Positions 25,546 through 35,363 of a DNA stretch of 64,000 nucleotides are shown piece by piece. Positions within the stretch are counted from its first letter, which is position 1. Every line of letters begins with the position of its first letter. The notes under the pieces are model-generated. The model saw nothing but the letters and a program-made list of their open reading frames with translations, did no database searches and was not told the origin of the DNA. The stretch is from Phycisphaeraceae bacterium (lineage in GTDB: Bacteria; Planctomycetota; Phycisphaerae; Phycisphaerales; SM1A02), in assembly GCA_019636755.1 (NCBI GenBank), contig JAHBWZ010000005.1:272187-336186 (forward strand). The letters run 5' to 3'. The position numbers and the translations under genes are program-made.

Positions 25546-26819
25546 CCCGCCGCCTCGCCCGCGGCGGCGCGCGGCGGCACCGGTACGGCCGGGGGAAGCT
25601 GCGCGTCCGGAATGCCGCGCTTCTCCAGGAGGACCGGCGCGGGCGGCAGTGACGAGAGGATCTGCGCGATGCGGTCGGCGGCGCATCCGTCGCCGTACGG
25701 ATTGACCAGCCCGTCCAGCGATGTACGGAACGCCGGATCCAGCGCGCGCCGGAGCGCCGCGCCGATCGCCGCACGATCCGCCGGCGCATCGATCACGTTG
25801 GCCGCGCGTTCGCGACCCTGCTGCCGGCGCCCGACGCAGACCGCGGGCAGGCGCAGCGTGGGCGACTCCATGACGACGCTGCTGGAGTTCCCGGCCATCG
25901 CGTCTGCCATGCCCAGCAGCGACCAGTAGTGATCCGGCGGCAGATTGACGACGATCGCCCGGTGCACCGGATCGACCGCGACGAAGCGGTCGATCGCGTC
26001 GCGGATCGCGCGGTTGGACTCATCCGCGTTGGGATGGCAGAGGACCACCGTCGCACCTTTCCGCGCGACCACGTCGAGCGCCGCGAGAAACGGACGGGCC
26101 TCGGCGGCCGGATCCTCGTCGATGGTGACCGGGTGGACGGCGCCCACGATGAGCGGCGACGCGAGGCGGATGCCGATCCTCGCCTCGAGCGACGCGCGGT
26201 CGACGCGCCGCAGGGACGCCACGCGGTCGAGCGACCCGGCGCCGACGCGGTGGACGCGCCACGGCGCCTCGCCCATCGCCAGGAGCCGGCGGCGCGCGGC
26301 ATCGGTCGTGACCAGGTGAACGTGCGCGAGCGCGGTGAGCGCGGTGCGCACCTGCTGATCGATGGCCCCTTCGCTCAGTTCGCCGCCCTCGATGTGGACG
26401 ACGGGAATGCGCAGCGGGAGCGCGGTGACGGCGGGCGCCAGCATCTCCGAGCGGTCGGCGATCACCAGCAGCAGGTCGGGCCGTCGGCGCGCCAGGAGAT
26501 CGGCGAAGCGCAGCGTCGCCAGTCCGAGGGTGACGGCGACGGCGCTGGCGCTGTCGCCGTCGAGCAGGCAGTCGATGGTCTCGACCTCGCCGCGGAAGCC
26601 GGAGTCCCGGATGACCTCCAGGGTCCGGCCGAACGTCGGTGCCAGGTGAGCGCCGGTCACGTACAGCTCGATGCGGAGCCCCGGCTCACGGGCAAGGCGT
26701 TCGAGCATGACCTCCAGGTGCGCCCAGTCGGCGCGGGACGACGTGACGACACCGACGCGCCGCGGCTCGGCGCGGGTCGGCGCGGCGCCGGGGGCGTCCG
26801 ATCGGGAGGCGCTGCCCAT
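25488..26819 (-). CDS. UDP-N-acetylglucosamine 2-epimerase (NeuC/WecB-like)
   Basis: A 443-residue GT-B-fold epimerase. Visible signatures are RRVGVVTSSRADWAHLEVML at the N terminus, VIADRSEM and VHIEGGELSEGAIDQQVR in the middle, then GAVHPVTIDEDP, LCHPNADESN and GMADAMAGNSSSVVMESP with NPYGDGCAADRI. The EGGELSEGAID block matches hydrolysing NeuC/NnaA types, which release ManNAc or related sugars from UDP sugars for sialic or legionaminic-like acids. About 50 residues at the C terminus (from LPPAVPVPP) go beyond the family and lie over the convergent gene. No neuA or neuB is in the window. Divergent from the methyltransferase gene. Confidence 0.9.
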   Translation of the reverse strand: MGSASRSDAPGAAPTRAEPRRVGVVTSSRADWAHLEVMLERLAREPGLRIELYVTGAHLAPTFGRTLEVIRDSGFRGEVETIDCLLDGDSASAVAVTLGLATLRFADLLARRRPDLLLVIADRSEMLAPAVTALPLRIPVVHIEGGELSEGAIDQQVRTALTALAHVHLVTTDAARRRLLAMGEAPWRVHRVGAGSLDRVASLRRVDRASLEARIGIRLASPLIVGAVHPVTIDEDPAAEARPFLAALDVVARKGATVVLCHPNADESNRAIRDAIDRFVAVDPVHRAIVVNLPPDHYWSLLGMADAMAGNSSSVVMESPTLRLPAVCVGRRQQGRERAANVIDAPADRAAIGAALRRALDPAFRTSLDGLVNPYGDGCAADRIAQILSSLPPAPVLLEKRGIPDAQLPPAVPVPPRAAAGEAAGHGSRDHAASSASRSSNPT

Positions 26820-26826
26820 GGCGGCG

Positions 26827-26832
26827 ATGGTA
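26827..26832 (-). promoter_or_regulatory. -10-like hexamer 7 nt before the NeuC-like gene
   Basis: Minus-strand TACCAT ends 7 nt before ATG 26819. If used, transcription would begin at or next to the A of the start codon, giving a leaderless mRNA. There is no ribosome-binding site. Confidence 0.4.
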
Positions 26833-26895
26833 TCGACGCGGCGCCGGGAGGTGCAGGCGATCGCCAGCGGCGCGGCGCCGCCGGGCGCCGCCTGC

Positions 26896-26901
26896 TACGC
26901 T
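26896..26901 (+). promoter_or_regulatory. -10-like hexamer 7 nt before the methyltransferase gene
   Basis: TGCTACGCT contains TACGCT, ending 7 nt before ATG 26909. It mirrors the arrangement on the other strand for the NeuC-like gene, and again no ribosome-binding site precedes the start. Confidence 0.4.
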
Positions 26902-26908
26902 CGCCGCG

Positions 26909-27640
26909 ATGTTCGACCGCTGGGCCCGGTGGTATGACGCGATCTACCGCGCGCGCGGCAAGGACTTCGATGCCGAGGCCCGCGCGGTCACGGCGCTCTG
27001 CCGCCGCCATGGCCGGCGCGACTCCCTCGTGCCCGGGGCCGCGGCCCGGCCGCGGCTCCTGGACGTGGCGTGCGGAACGGGCGCGCATCTGCGGGTGTTC
27101 GCGGAGGTGTTCGCGGTGGAGGGACTGGACCGCTGCGCCGCCATGCTGGATGTCGCCCGCGCGGCGGTTCCCGGCGCCCCGCTGCACCACGCGGACATGC
27201 GGTCGTTCGCGCTCGGCACGCGGTTCGACGCGATCACCTGCCTTTTCGGATCGGTCGGATATCTGCCGGAGGAGGAGGATCTCAGCGCCTTCCTGGACGC
27301 GGCGGTCGGCCACCTGCACCGCGGCGCGGTCCTCGTCATCGAGTCCCCGCCCGCGCTGGAGAGACTCGCGCCGGCGACGCGGCAGTCGATGACGATCGAG
27401 GTCGACGGTGTGCGGATCCATCGGGACGCCGATGCCGCGTTCGACGGGCAGGTGCTCCGCATCACGTTCCGGTACGTCATCGGCGCGCCGCCGGACGGGA
27501 CGCGGTTCGAGGAGGTGCACGCGATCCGCATCCGTTCCGATGCCGCGCTCCGCGCCGCGGTCCGGCATGCCGGGCTGCGCGTATGCCGGCTGGAGGTGGC
27601 GTCGAACGGCACCTCGCGGCTCGTCGCCCGGCTGGCGTGA
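26909..27640 (+). CDS. Class I SAM-dependent methyltransferase
   Basis: A 243-residue methyltransferase. It opens MFDRWARWYDAIY, has the SAM-binding motif LLDVACGTGAHL (residues 50-61), GLDRCAAMLDVAR (motif II) and FDAITCLFGSVGYL (motif IV), then a C-terminal beta half. The N terminus and the FGSVGYL segment resemble small sugar or aminosugar N-methyltransferases (DesVI/TylM1 type). With a UDP-sugar epimerase next door, a role in modifying a surface sugar is possible but is inference. Start chosen at the only ATG before motif I. Confidence 0.9.
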   Translation: MFDRWARWYDAIYRARGKDFDAEARAVTALCRRHGRRDSLVPGAAARPRLLDVACGTGAHLRVFAEVFAVEGLDRCAAMLDVARAAVPGAPLHHADMRSFALGTRFDAITCLFGSVGYLPEEEDLSAFLDAAVGHLHRGAVLVIESPPALERLAPATRQSMTIEVDGVRIHRDADAAFDGQVLRITFRYVIGAPPDGTRFEEVHAIRIRSDAALRAAVRHAGLRVCRLEVASNGTSRLVARLA

Positions 27641-27844
27641 CGCGAGCGCCGGCGCGGCGGCGCGCCCGCGCCCCGCATCGCGGCACCCGGCGATCGGCGG
27701 TGACCGTCCACGCGCCGCTCTCGCGCCGGCCCAGCGCCGTCCCTCGTGCCGGCCATGCCCCGGAGGCCCCGGACGATGCGGCGGACCCCGGCCCCGGCGC
27801 GACCGTGGTTGCTCTCGACCCGTCGCCGGCATGATGATGGGCCG

Positions 27845-30805
27845 ATGCAGCGGGTCGGATCGGAGTCAGCAGCGGGCCGAGGCAGGATCGCGCCGTCGTC
27901 GGAGGACGCCCGGCGGCGCGGGGGCGCTGTCGCCGGCGACGCGCGCATGGAGGTCGGCGGCGTCTACCGCGGGCTCGTCTTCCTCGCGATCTTCGGCAGC
28001 GGCGCCGCCGCGCTGGCGCTCCAGATCGCGTGGCAGCGGGCCCTCGCCCAGCTCGTCGGCGCCGAGGCGAGGTCGATCAGCCTGGTCGTGGCGATCTTCC
28101 TCCTGGGACTGGCCGCCGGGTATCGCGGCTTCGGCAACCGGACGGCGAGGATCGCCGGGCGCCGCTCGCTCTTCCGGCTTGCCGGCGCGGCCGAGATCGG
28201 CATCGCGTTCTGGGGGCTCCTCTTCCCGTGGCTCCTCGAGGGGGCGCGGGCGCTGCTCCTGCAACTCCCCGACCTGCTTCTCTCCGACGCGCTGATCACG
28301 GGGCTGCTCGTCGGACCCCCGACGTTCCTGATGGGCGCCACGATCCCGGTGCTGACCGCGGCGCTGCCCGACCGGGCGGACCAGGTCGCCGATGCGCACG
28401 CGCGGATCTACGGGGTCAACACGGTCGGCGCGTGTGCCGGCGCGCTGCTGGGCGGCCTCTGGCTTGTGCATGCACTCGGCATCTCGGGCACGATCCGGCT
28501 GGCGGCGCTCGTGGACTGCCTGGTCGGCATCCTGCTTCTCCTGGCGCCCGTGCACGGGCCGGCGCAGCCGGCCGATGAACCGCCGGTTCCGGACCATCCG
28601 TTCGGGACGCGCCCGCTCATGGCGATGGTGTTCATCTCCGGGGCGCTCTCCATCGCCTTCGAGATGATCGCCTTCCGCCTGACCGCGCTCGCGATCGGCG
28701 GCGCGTACATGGTCTTCCCGATGGTGCTGGGCATCGTCGTCCTCGGGCTGGGGGCCGGCAGCCTCTCGCTGCGGCGCTGGCCCGCCGAGGCGCGCACGCC
28801 CGCGCGGGCGCCGGTGGTGCTCGGCGCGCTCCTGCTCGTCGTGGTGGTGACGGCGCCGCACTGGCCGTGGTGGATCAGTCACATCCGCGTGAGCCTGGTG
28901 ACCATCCCCAGCAATGAAGCGGTCATGCTCGCGCTCCTGCACGTCTTCTTCGGCGTGATGCTGCTGCCGGCGGTGTTCATCATGGGACGGCTCCTGCCCG
29001 CGGGATACGCGCTGCTGCGGAAGTCGCGACTCGACTACGGCGTGGTCTGCGGCCGGCTGTACTTCCTCAACACGATCGGCACGCTCGTCGGCGCGGTCGG
29101 CCTGGGGTACCTCGCCCTGCACCTTTTCCCGATCGAGTGGATCCTGCGGCTGCTCACCGCGACCGCAGCGCTGACCGGCGCGTGGTTCGCCTGGCGACTG
29201 CGCTGGCGGCCGATGCTGGCGGCGGCGGGGGCGATACTCCTGGCCGTCCTCCTGGTCCCCGGATGGAGCCCGGGCTTCCGGGCGCTGGGCATCTACCGCG
29301 TCCGCGCGGCGTCGGAGCCGCACTTCCGATCGCCGGTGCAGCCGCCGCTGGAGGGCGTCACGGTGTCGTTCGTCGTCGATGATCCGAACGCGACGGTCGC
29401 GGTCGTCCGCGACGAGGTCCCGGCGGCGGACGGCGTCCGCTCGTGGCGCGGCGGATCGGTGACCGTCAACGGCAAGTCCGAGGGGCACACGATCCACGAC
29501 TACTCCAACATGGTCCTGAGCGGGATCGTGCCGTACCTCCACGCGCCGACCCGCCCGGACGGCCTCTCGGCGCTCGTCATCGGCCTGGGAACGGGGCTGA
29601 CGACCGCGGCGCTGGCCGACGCGGCGGAGGTCCGTGCGGTGACGACGATCGAGATCACCCCCGCGGTCATCGCCGCCGCGCGTCAGCTTTCGGATGTCGC
29701 GCCGACGCGCTTCGAACGGGAGGGATCCGGGATCATCGTGCAGGATGCATTCCGCTTCCTCGCCCGCACGCGCGAGACGTTCGACATCATCGTCTCGGAG
29801 CCGAGCAACCCGTGGGTGACGGGAAACGACACGCTCTTCACGCCGGAGTTCTACGCGCGGGTCAGCCGGGCGCTGGCGGACGACGGCGTGCTCTGGCAGT
29901 GGATCCAGCTCTACGAGACGGACGCGGATGTCATTGCGGCGATCGTCCGGAACGTCACCGAGGCATTCGCGCACGTCCGACTCTTCATGATCGGCAGCGC
30001 GGACGTGGGCATCCTGGCGTCGGCGCGGCCGATCGAGCGGACCGCCACGGGCCGGCGCCTGGCGGAGCCGCCGATGGCCGCGCTGCTGCGCCCCCTCGCC
30101 ATCGAGGCGCCGGGACACATCATGCTGCTGGAAGTGATGGACGAGGCGGCGCTCGCCGCGGTCGCGATCGGGTCGCCGCAGACCCCGCACACGCTCGACA
30201 CGCCGTGGCTCTCCCGGGCGGCCAGCCGCGCGCGGTTCCTGGGCACCACGGCCGCGCTCGACGCGCTGATTCCGGCCGAGATCGCCCGGCATCTCCCCGC
30301 CGATCCGGCGCGGGCGGCGAACGCGGGCGGACCGCTGCGCCGCGGGGACCTGGACCCCGAGTGCGACCCGCGCCGGCGCGGACACGGCGCCGGCCTGCTC
30401 TGCACGCTTGTGTCACGGCTTCATGACCGGTTCGGGCGGATCGAGGCCGAGCCCCGTGTCGAGCGCGCGGTCGGGATGCTGGACGCGTATGCCGACCTGC
30501 GCGGCGCCGGGCTGATCGACGCCCGGCCGGACCTGCTCCGCGCGATCGAGCGGGCGATCATCGCGGACGAGGCGGCGGCGCCGATCGATCGGCGCGACGC
30601 GGCGGAATCGCTCGTCCGCGAGTGGGCCCGGGAGCGCGCCCCGGCGCAGGCGCGCGAGGCGATCGATCGGCTGCGGCAGGCCCGCGCGATGACCGAGGGT
30701 GAGGCGGCCCGGCTCCGCGCGCAGGTCGTGCAGATCGCCGCGCTGCAGGAAGCGTGGTTCGCGGCCTGGCACCGGCTCGGCGCCGGTCGCGCCCCGTCGG
30801 GATGA
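27845..30805 (+). CDS. Membrane-fused spermidine-synthase-like protein
   Basis: About 986 residues. After a polar N terminus come about a dozen to fourteen membrane helices (first: [19 protein letters not shown]), an arrangement known from membrane-bound spermidine-synthase homologues. A methyltransferase-fold spermidine-synthase domain follows: [56 protein letters not shown] and [20 protein letters not shown]. The last 200 residues are helical. These proteins are common in planctomycetes and their substrate is unknown. Start is uncertain (ATG 27845 or 27947, both before the first helix). The next gene begins 12 nt after its stop. Confidence 0.88.
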   Translation: MQRVGSESAAGRGRIAPSSEDARRRGGAVAGDARMEVGGVYRGLVFLAIFGSGAAALALQIAWQRALAQLVGAEARSISLVVAIFLLGLAAGYRGFGNRTARIAGRRSLFRLAGAAEIGIAFWGLLFPWLLEGARALLLQLPDLLLSDALITGLLVGPPTFLMGATIPVLTAALPDRADQVADAHARIYGVNTVGACAGALLGGLWLVHALGISGTIRLAALVDCLVGILLLLAPVHGPAQPADEPPVPDHPFGTRPLMAMVFISGALSIAFEMIAFRLTALAIGGAYMVFPMVLGIVVLGLGAGSLSLRRWPAEARTPARAPVVLGALLLVVVVTAPHWPWWISHIRVSLVTIPSNEAVMLALLHVFFGVMLLPAVFIMGRLLPAGYALLRKSRLDYGVVCGRLYFLNTIGTLVGAVGLGYLALHLFPIEWILRLLTATAALTGAWFAWRLRWRPMLAAAGAILLAVLLVPGWSPGFRALGIYRVRAASEPHFRSPVQPPLEGVTVSFVVDDPNATVAVVRDEVPAADGVRSWRGGSVTVNGKSEGHTIHDYSNMVLSGIVPYLHAPTRPDGLSALVIGLGTGLTTAALADAAEVRAVTTIEITPAVIAAARQLSDVAPTRFEREGSGIIVQDAFRFLARTRETFDIIVSEPSNPWVTGNDTLFTPEFYARVSRALADDGVLWQWIQLYETDADVIAAIVRNVTEAFAHVRLFMIGSADVGILASARPIERTATGRRLAEPPMAALLRPLAIEAPGHIMLLEVMDEAALAAVAIGSPQTPHTLDTPWLSRAASRARFLGTTAALDALIPAEIARHLPADPARAANAGGPLRRGDLDPECDPRRRGHGAGLLCTLVSRLHDRFGRIEAEPRVERAVGMLDAYADLRGAGLIDARPDLLRAIERAIIADEAAAPIDRRDAAESLVREWARERAPAQAREAIDRLRQARAMTEGEAARLRAQVVQIAALQEAWFAAWHRLGAGRAPSG

Positions 30806-30816
30806 AGGAGCACCGC

Positions 30817-31584
30817 ATGGCGCATGCATCCGATCCGGCGGCACCGCAGCCGCGATCCACGGCGGGACACGACGCGCTGCCCCGGCCGATCTTCGTCGTG
30901 CGCGGCGTCACGCGCGTCTACCGGATGGGCGAGGTGGACGTCCATGCCCTGCGCGGCATCGACCTCGACCTGTTCGAGGGCGAGTTCGTCGTCCTGCTCG
31001 GGCCGTCCGGCAGCGGCAAGAGCACGCTGCTCAACGTGCTCGGCGGGCTCGATCAGCCGACCGACGGACACATCGCCTTCGGCGGACTGGACCTGTCGCG
31101 GGCGGGGGAGGCCCGGCGGACGCGGTACCGGCGCGAGTCCGTGGGATTCGTGTTCCAGTTCTACAACCTGATCCCGTCACTGACCGCACTGGAGAACGTG
31201 GCGCTGGTGACGGACATCGCCCGGGACCCGATGCCCGCGGCCGAGGCCCTCGAACTCGTCGGTCTCGGTCCGCGCCGCGATCACTTCCCCGCCCAGCTCT
31301 CGGGCGGCGAACAGCAGCGCGTGGCGATCGCCCGCGCGGTGGCGAAGCGCCCCGGCGTCCTGCTCTGCGATGAGCCCACCGGTGCACTCGACGTGGAGAC
31401 GGGATCGCTCGTGCTGGAGGTCATCGACCGCGTGAATCGCGAGATCGGAACGACGACGGTGGTCATCACGCACAACGCGGTGATCGCGCGCATGGCGCAC
31501 CGGGTCATCGCGCTGCGGGACGGCCGCATCGAGTCCGACGCCCGGAACGAGGTCCGGGCGCATCCATCGGAGCTCCGCTGGTGA
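30817..31584 (+). CDS. ABC transporter ATP-binding protein (MacB/LolD/DevA type)
   Basis: A 255-residue ATPase: Walker [10 protein letters not shown] (62-70), Q-loop [15 protein letters not shown], signature [19 protein letters not shown], Walker [13 protein letters not shown] and H-loop THN. It is the 'FxxxxYNLIPxLTAxENV' type that works with FtsX-like permeases in export or lipoprotein release. AAGGAG at 30805-30810 sits 6 nt before ATG 30817, which fixes the start. Its stop overlaps the GTG of the permease gene. Confidence 0.96.
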   Translation: MAHASDPAAPQPRSTAGHDALPRPIFVVRGVTRVYRMGEVDVHALRGIDLDLFEGEFVVLLGPSGSGKSTLLNVLGGLDQPTDGHIAFGGLDLSRAGEARRTRYRRESVGFVFQFYNLIPSLTALENVALVTDIARDPMPAAEALELVGLGPRRDHFPAQLSGGEQQRVAIARAVAKRPGVLLCDEPTGALDVETGSLVLEVIDRVNREIGTTTVVITHNAVIARMAHRVIALRDGRIESDARNEVRAHPSELRW

Positions 31585-33956
31585 AGGCGATCGACCGGAA
31601 GGTGCTCAGGGACCTGTCGCTCATGCGCTCGGCGGCCGTGTCGATCGGGCTCGTCCTCGCGTGCGGCATCGCCACGTTCGTGATGTCGACCTCGACGCTC
31701 GATTCGCTGCGGCGGGCGCTCACGGACTACGCGCGGACGGGCCGGCTGGGGCACATCTTCGCGCCGCTCGTGCGTGCGCCGTCGGGCCTCGTGGAGCGCA
31801 TCGAGACCCTGCCGGGAGTCGCCGCGGCGGAAGCGCGGATCACGGCGGAGATCCTGCTGCTGCTGCCGGACTTCGAGGAGCCCGCGTCGGCGCGGGCGAT
31901 CTCGCTGCCCGGCATCGATGGGCCGGTCCTCAATCGCATCCATCTCCGCGCCGGGAGAATGCCCGATCCGCTGCGAAGCGGCGAGATCCTGATCGGCGAG
32001 TCGTTCGCCGCCGCGCACGGACTGCGCCCCGGCGACCGCCTGGAGGCGATCCTCTCCGGCCGCCTGCAGACTCTCGAAATCACGGGGATCGCGCTCTCCG
32101 CCGAGTTCATCTACGAGATCCGCGAGGGTGACCTGCTGCCCGACCCGCGGCGCTTCACGGTGCTCTGGATCGGGGAGGCGGATCTCGCGGCGGCGGGCGA
32201 CCTGGACGGCGCATTCAACAGCGTCGTGCTGCTGCTCGAACCGTCGGCCACGGCCCGGGCGGTCATGGATGCCGTCGACGGTCTGCTTGAGCCGTACGGC
32301 GGCGCGGGTGCGGGCGACCGCGATGACCAGATGTCGTGGCGGGCGGTGACGGGGGAACTGGATCAGCTGCGCGCGATGGCGATCATCGCACCGATCCTGT
32401 TCCTGGCCGTTGCCGCGTTCCTCTTCAACATGACGATCTCCCGCCTGGTCGACCGGCAGCGCGAGATCATCGGGCTGCTCAAGGCGTTCGGGTACTCCGG
32501 CGGCGCGATCGCACGACACTTCCTGCGACTTGCGTTCGTGATTGCGGCGCTCGGAGCGATCGTCGGGATTGCCGTCGGCGCGTGGCTTGGTCGGGCGCTG
32601 ACGGCGACGTACGCATCCTGGTTCCGGTTTCCCGTCTTCGACTACGTCCTCCGACCCGGCATCATCATCACCGCGACGGCGATCAGCGCCGGTTGCGCCC
32701 TGCTGGGGACGCTCTTCGCGGTGCGCCGCGCCGTCCGGCTGGAGCCTGCCGCCGCGATGCGCCCGCCGACGCCGCCGCAGTACCACCGCGGCGTGATGGA
32801 GTGGTCCGGGGCGATCCGGTACGTGCCGGCCTCCCTCCGCATGGTCCTGCGCCAGTGTGCACGCCGCCCGGTCCGGACGACGCTGACGCTTCTCGGACTG
32901 TCGTTCGGCGTCGCGATCATGGTGCTCGGAACCTACAGCGCGGACGTGATCGACGAACTGATGGACCTGCAGTTCGGACGCGTGCAGCGGCAGGATCTCA
33001 CCGTCCTCTTCACGGAGTCGCGCGAGGGCCGCTGCGTCCATGAGTGTCTCGGCATCGAGGGCGTGCTCGCCGCGCAGTCGTTCCGCGCCGTCCCGGTTCG
33101 ACTCCGCGCGGGACACCGGTCCCGGCGGGTCGCGCTCCTGGGCATGGACGCCACGCGTCCCGGCGGGGAGGCACTCGTCGCGCTGCGGGACGAGGCGGGC
33201 GGACAGGTCGTCGTCCCGTCGGACGGCCTCCTGCTCTCCACCGCGCTGGCGGACCTGCTGGCGGTCCGCGCCGGCGACATGATCGAAGTCGAGGTCCTCG
33301 CGGAGGAGCGCCGCCGGTTCGAGATGCCCGTGGCCGCGACCGTCGCCGATCTGAGCGGGCTCGGCGCGTGGATCTCCGGGGATCCGCTCCGGGTGGCGCT
33401 CCGGGAGCAGGATCGCGTCTCGGGCGTGCATCTCGGCGTCGATCGCTCGATGGAAGCGGAGGTGCTGCGCGACCTGCGCGAGCTCCCGGCGGTGCGCGCG
33501 GTTCTCGTGAAGCGCGCGGCGCTGGCGGGCTTCGAGGAGACGATCGCACGCAGCATTCTCCGGATGCGCATCGCGAACACGGTCTTCGCCATGATCATCG
33601 CCGTGGGCGTGGTGCTCAGCAGCATGCGGATCGCGCTCCAGGAGCGGGGCCGGGACCTCGCCACCCTGCGCGTGCTTGGCTTCACGCGGGGCGAGGTGAC
33701 CGGGCTGCTGCTGGCGGAGCTGCTCCTGCTGCTGGTCCTGGCGATTCCGCTCGGCCTGGTCATCGGGCACTGGTTCGCCGCCCTCGCGACGGCCTTCATG
33801 CAGACGGAGACGCAGCGATTCCCCCTCGTGATCCGGCCGGCGACGGACGCCCTGGCCGTACTCGTGCTTGCCGGCGGCGCCGCGCTCGCCGCCGCGACCG
33901 TCCACTTCCGGATCGCCCGGCTGGATCTTGCCGCTACGCTTCGCACCGCGGAGTGA
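31581..33956 (+). CDS. ABC transporter permease with two FtsX domains
   Basis: A 791-residue permease. It has an N-terminal helix ([16 protein letters not shown]), a periplasmic domain, then a FtsX core ([39 protein letters not shown]). A second similar half follows from [21 protein letters not shown], ending with [38 protein letters not shown] and two more helices. Two FtsX cores in one chain mean it could work as a homodimer or as a fused pair. The GTG start overlaps the ATPase stop. It belongs with the ATPase upstream and the adaptor downstream in one exporter. Confidence 0.94.
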   Translation: MKAIDRKVLRDLSLMRSAAVSIGLVLACGIATFVMSTSTLDSLRRALTDYARTGRLGHIFAPLVRAPSGLVERIETLPGVAAAEARITAEILLLLPDFEEPASARAISLPGIDGPVLNRIHLRAGRMPDPLRSGEILIGESFAAAHGLRPGDRLEAILSGRLQTLEITGIALSAEFIYEIREGDLLPDPRRFTVLWIGEADLAAAGDLDGAFNSVVLLLEPSATARAVMDAVDGLLEPYGGAGAGDRDDQMSWRAVTGELDQLRAMAIIAPILFLAVAAFLFNMTISRLVDRQREIIGLLKAFGYSGGAIARHFLRLAFVIAALGAIVGIAVGAWLGRALTATYASWFRFPVFDYVLRPGIIITATAISAGCALLGTLFAVRRAVRLEPAAAMRPPTPPQYHRGVMEWSGAIRYVPASLRMVLRQCARRPVRTTLTLLGLSFGVAIMVLGTYSADVIDELMDLQFGRVQRQDLTVLFTESREGRCVHECLGIEGVLAAQSFRAVPVRLRAGHRSRRVALLGMDATRPGGEALVALRDEAGGQVVVPSDGLLLSTALADLLAVRAGDMIEVEVLAEERRRFEMPVAATVADLSGLGAWISGDPLRVALREQDRVSGVHLGVDRSMEAEVLRDLRELPAVRAVLVKRAALAGFEETIARSILRMRIANTVFAMIIAVGVVLSSMRIALQERGRDLATLRVLGFTRGEVTGLLLAELLLLLVLAIPLGLVIGHWFAALATAFMQTETQRFPLVIRPATDALAVLVLAGGAALAAATVHFRIARLDLAATLRTAE

Positions 33957-33969
33957 GTGAATCCCCACC

Positions 33970-35172
33970 ATGCGACCCGTCTACTTCTGGTGTGCCCTCA
34001 TCCTGATCGCGGCCGCCGCCGTGGCGATCGCGGCCTGGCCGGTCCGGCTCGAAGTCGAAACCGCCCCCGTCGTCCGCGGGCCGATCGCGTGGACGGTCAA
34101 CGAGGACGGCGTTACGCGGATCCGGGAGCGGTACATCGTGTCGGCGCCGCTGGCGGGCCAGGTGCAGCGCGTCCGCCTGCGCGCCGGCGACGCCGTGCAC
34201 GCCGGCGTGACGCCGCTCGCGGTGATCGCGCCGGGTGATCCCGGACTGCTGGACGCGCGGGCCCGCGCGGAGGCCGAGGCACGCGTCCGCCGCGCGGAGG
34301 CGGCGCAGCGGCAGGCGGTGCCGCACGCGGAGCGGGCGCGGGCTGAAGCGGACCACGCGGAGAACGAACTGGCGCGCGTGCGCGCCCTCTTCGAGCGCGG
34401 GGCGGCGAACCAGTCGGAACTGGACGCGGCGGTCCTGCTCGCCCGGACGACGGCGGAATCGCTGCAGTCCGCACGGTTCGGGCAGGACATCGCGCGGTTC
34501 GAACTGGAACTCGCCCGCGCCGCGCTGCTCCGGACGCGCGAGGGCGCGCCGGCGGACGATGCCTGGCTGGAGATCATCTCGCCCGTCACCGGGGTCGTGC
34601 TCCGCGTCATGCAGGAGAGCGCGGCCGTCGTCCAGCCGGGGGCACCACTCGTCGAGATCGGCGATCCGGCGGACCTGGAGGTCGTGGTCGATGTCCGTTC
34701 CATCGATGCGGTGCGCATCCGGCCAGGTGCCGCGATCCTCGTGGAGCGGTGGGGCGGGGACGCGCCGCTGGAGGCACGGGTCCGCCTGGTCGAGCCGCAG
34801 GCGTTCACGCGGATCTCCGCCCTGGGTGTGGAGGAGCAGCGGGTGCGTGTCATCGGAGACTTCACCCGGGGGCCGTCGGCGCACGAGGCGCTGGGCGATG
34901 CGTTCCGGATCGAGGCGAAGATCGTCATCGATTCGCACGACGACGTGCCGCTCGTCCCCGCCGCGGCACTCTTCCGCGACGGCGGACAGTGGGCGGTCTA
35001 CGTGGTCGAGGGCGGGCGCGCGGCGCAGCGGATCGTCCGCATCGGCCTTCGAGGCGGCGCCCATGCCGAGGTCATCGAGGGCCTCCAGGCGGGAGACCGT
35101 GTCGTCCTCTATCCCGGCGATCGACTGGTCGAGGGCGCGCGTGTCCGCCCCGCGGACGGACCGCCCCGCTGA
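33970..35172 (+). CDS. HlyD/MFP-type periplasmic adaptor
   Basis: A 400-residue adaptor: N-terminal membrane anchor (FWCALILIAAAAVAIAAWPV), first barrel-sandwich half (IVSAPLAGQVQRVRLRAGDAV), an alpha-hairpin coiled coil of about 100 residues (ARARAEAEARVRRAEAAQR onward), second half (EIISPVTGVVLRVMQESAAVVQPG), then beta-barrel and membrane-proximal domains (VPAAALFRDGGQWAVYVVEG). It links the inner-membrane ABC permease to an outer-membrane channel, as MacA and DevB do. The gene starts 13 nt after the permease stop. No TolC-like gene is in the window. Confidence 0.95.
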   Translation: MRPVYFWCALILIAAAAVAIAAWPVRLEVETAPVVRGPIAWTVNEDGVTRIRERYIVSAPLAGQVQRVRLRAGDAVHAGVTPLAVIAPGDPGLLDARARAEAEARVRRAEAAQRQAVPHAERARAEADHAENELARVRALFERGAANQSELDAAVLLARTTAESLQSARFGQDIARFELELARAALLRTREGAPADDAWLEIISPVTGVVLRVMQESAAVVQPGAPLVEIGDPADLEVVVDVRSIDAVRIRPGAAILVERWGGDAPLEARVRLVEPQAFTRISALGVEEQRVRVIGDFTRGPSAHEALGDAFRIEAKIVIDSHDDVPLVPAAALFRDGGQWAVYVVEGGRAAQRIVRIGLRGGAHAEVIEGLQAGDRVVLYPGDRLVEGARVRPADGPPR

Positions 35173-35277
35173 CCCCGGCGCGTTCGGCAGGGGACGCAGG
35201 ACGGCCGCCTGCGGTCCCGGGGCCGCGGTCCGGCGGCCCGTCCTCAGGGCACTGCTGGCGTCCGCCGCGACCGCCGG

Positions 35278-35283
35278 TATGCT
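35278..35283 (+). promoter_or_regulatory. Possible -10 element of the CHRD-dockerin gene
   Basis: TATGCT about 80 nt before ATG 35364, identical to the hexamer before ssb. No -35 evident. Confidence 0.35.
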
Positions 35284-35363
35284 GGCGGACGCAGTCGGCA
35301 CCCCCGGGGCATGTGCTCGGTGCGCTGCGGACGGGCGAGACACCGGGGCGGGAGTGACGGGCC

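Noticed and set aside
27746..27844. Longer start for the spermidine-synthase-like gene
   Set aside because: The extra 33 residues are Arg/Pro-rich and overlap the gap after the methyltransferase gene; no ribosome site or family support.
31281..33971. An 896-codon minus-strand frame over the ABC exporter genes
   Set aside because: Low-complexity charged sequence with no homology, and fully antisense to the clear permease and ATPase genes.
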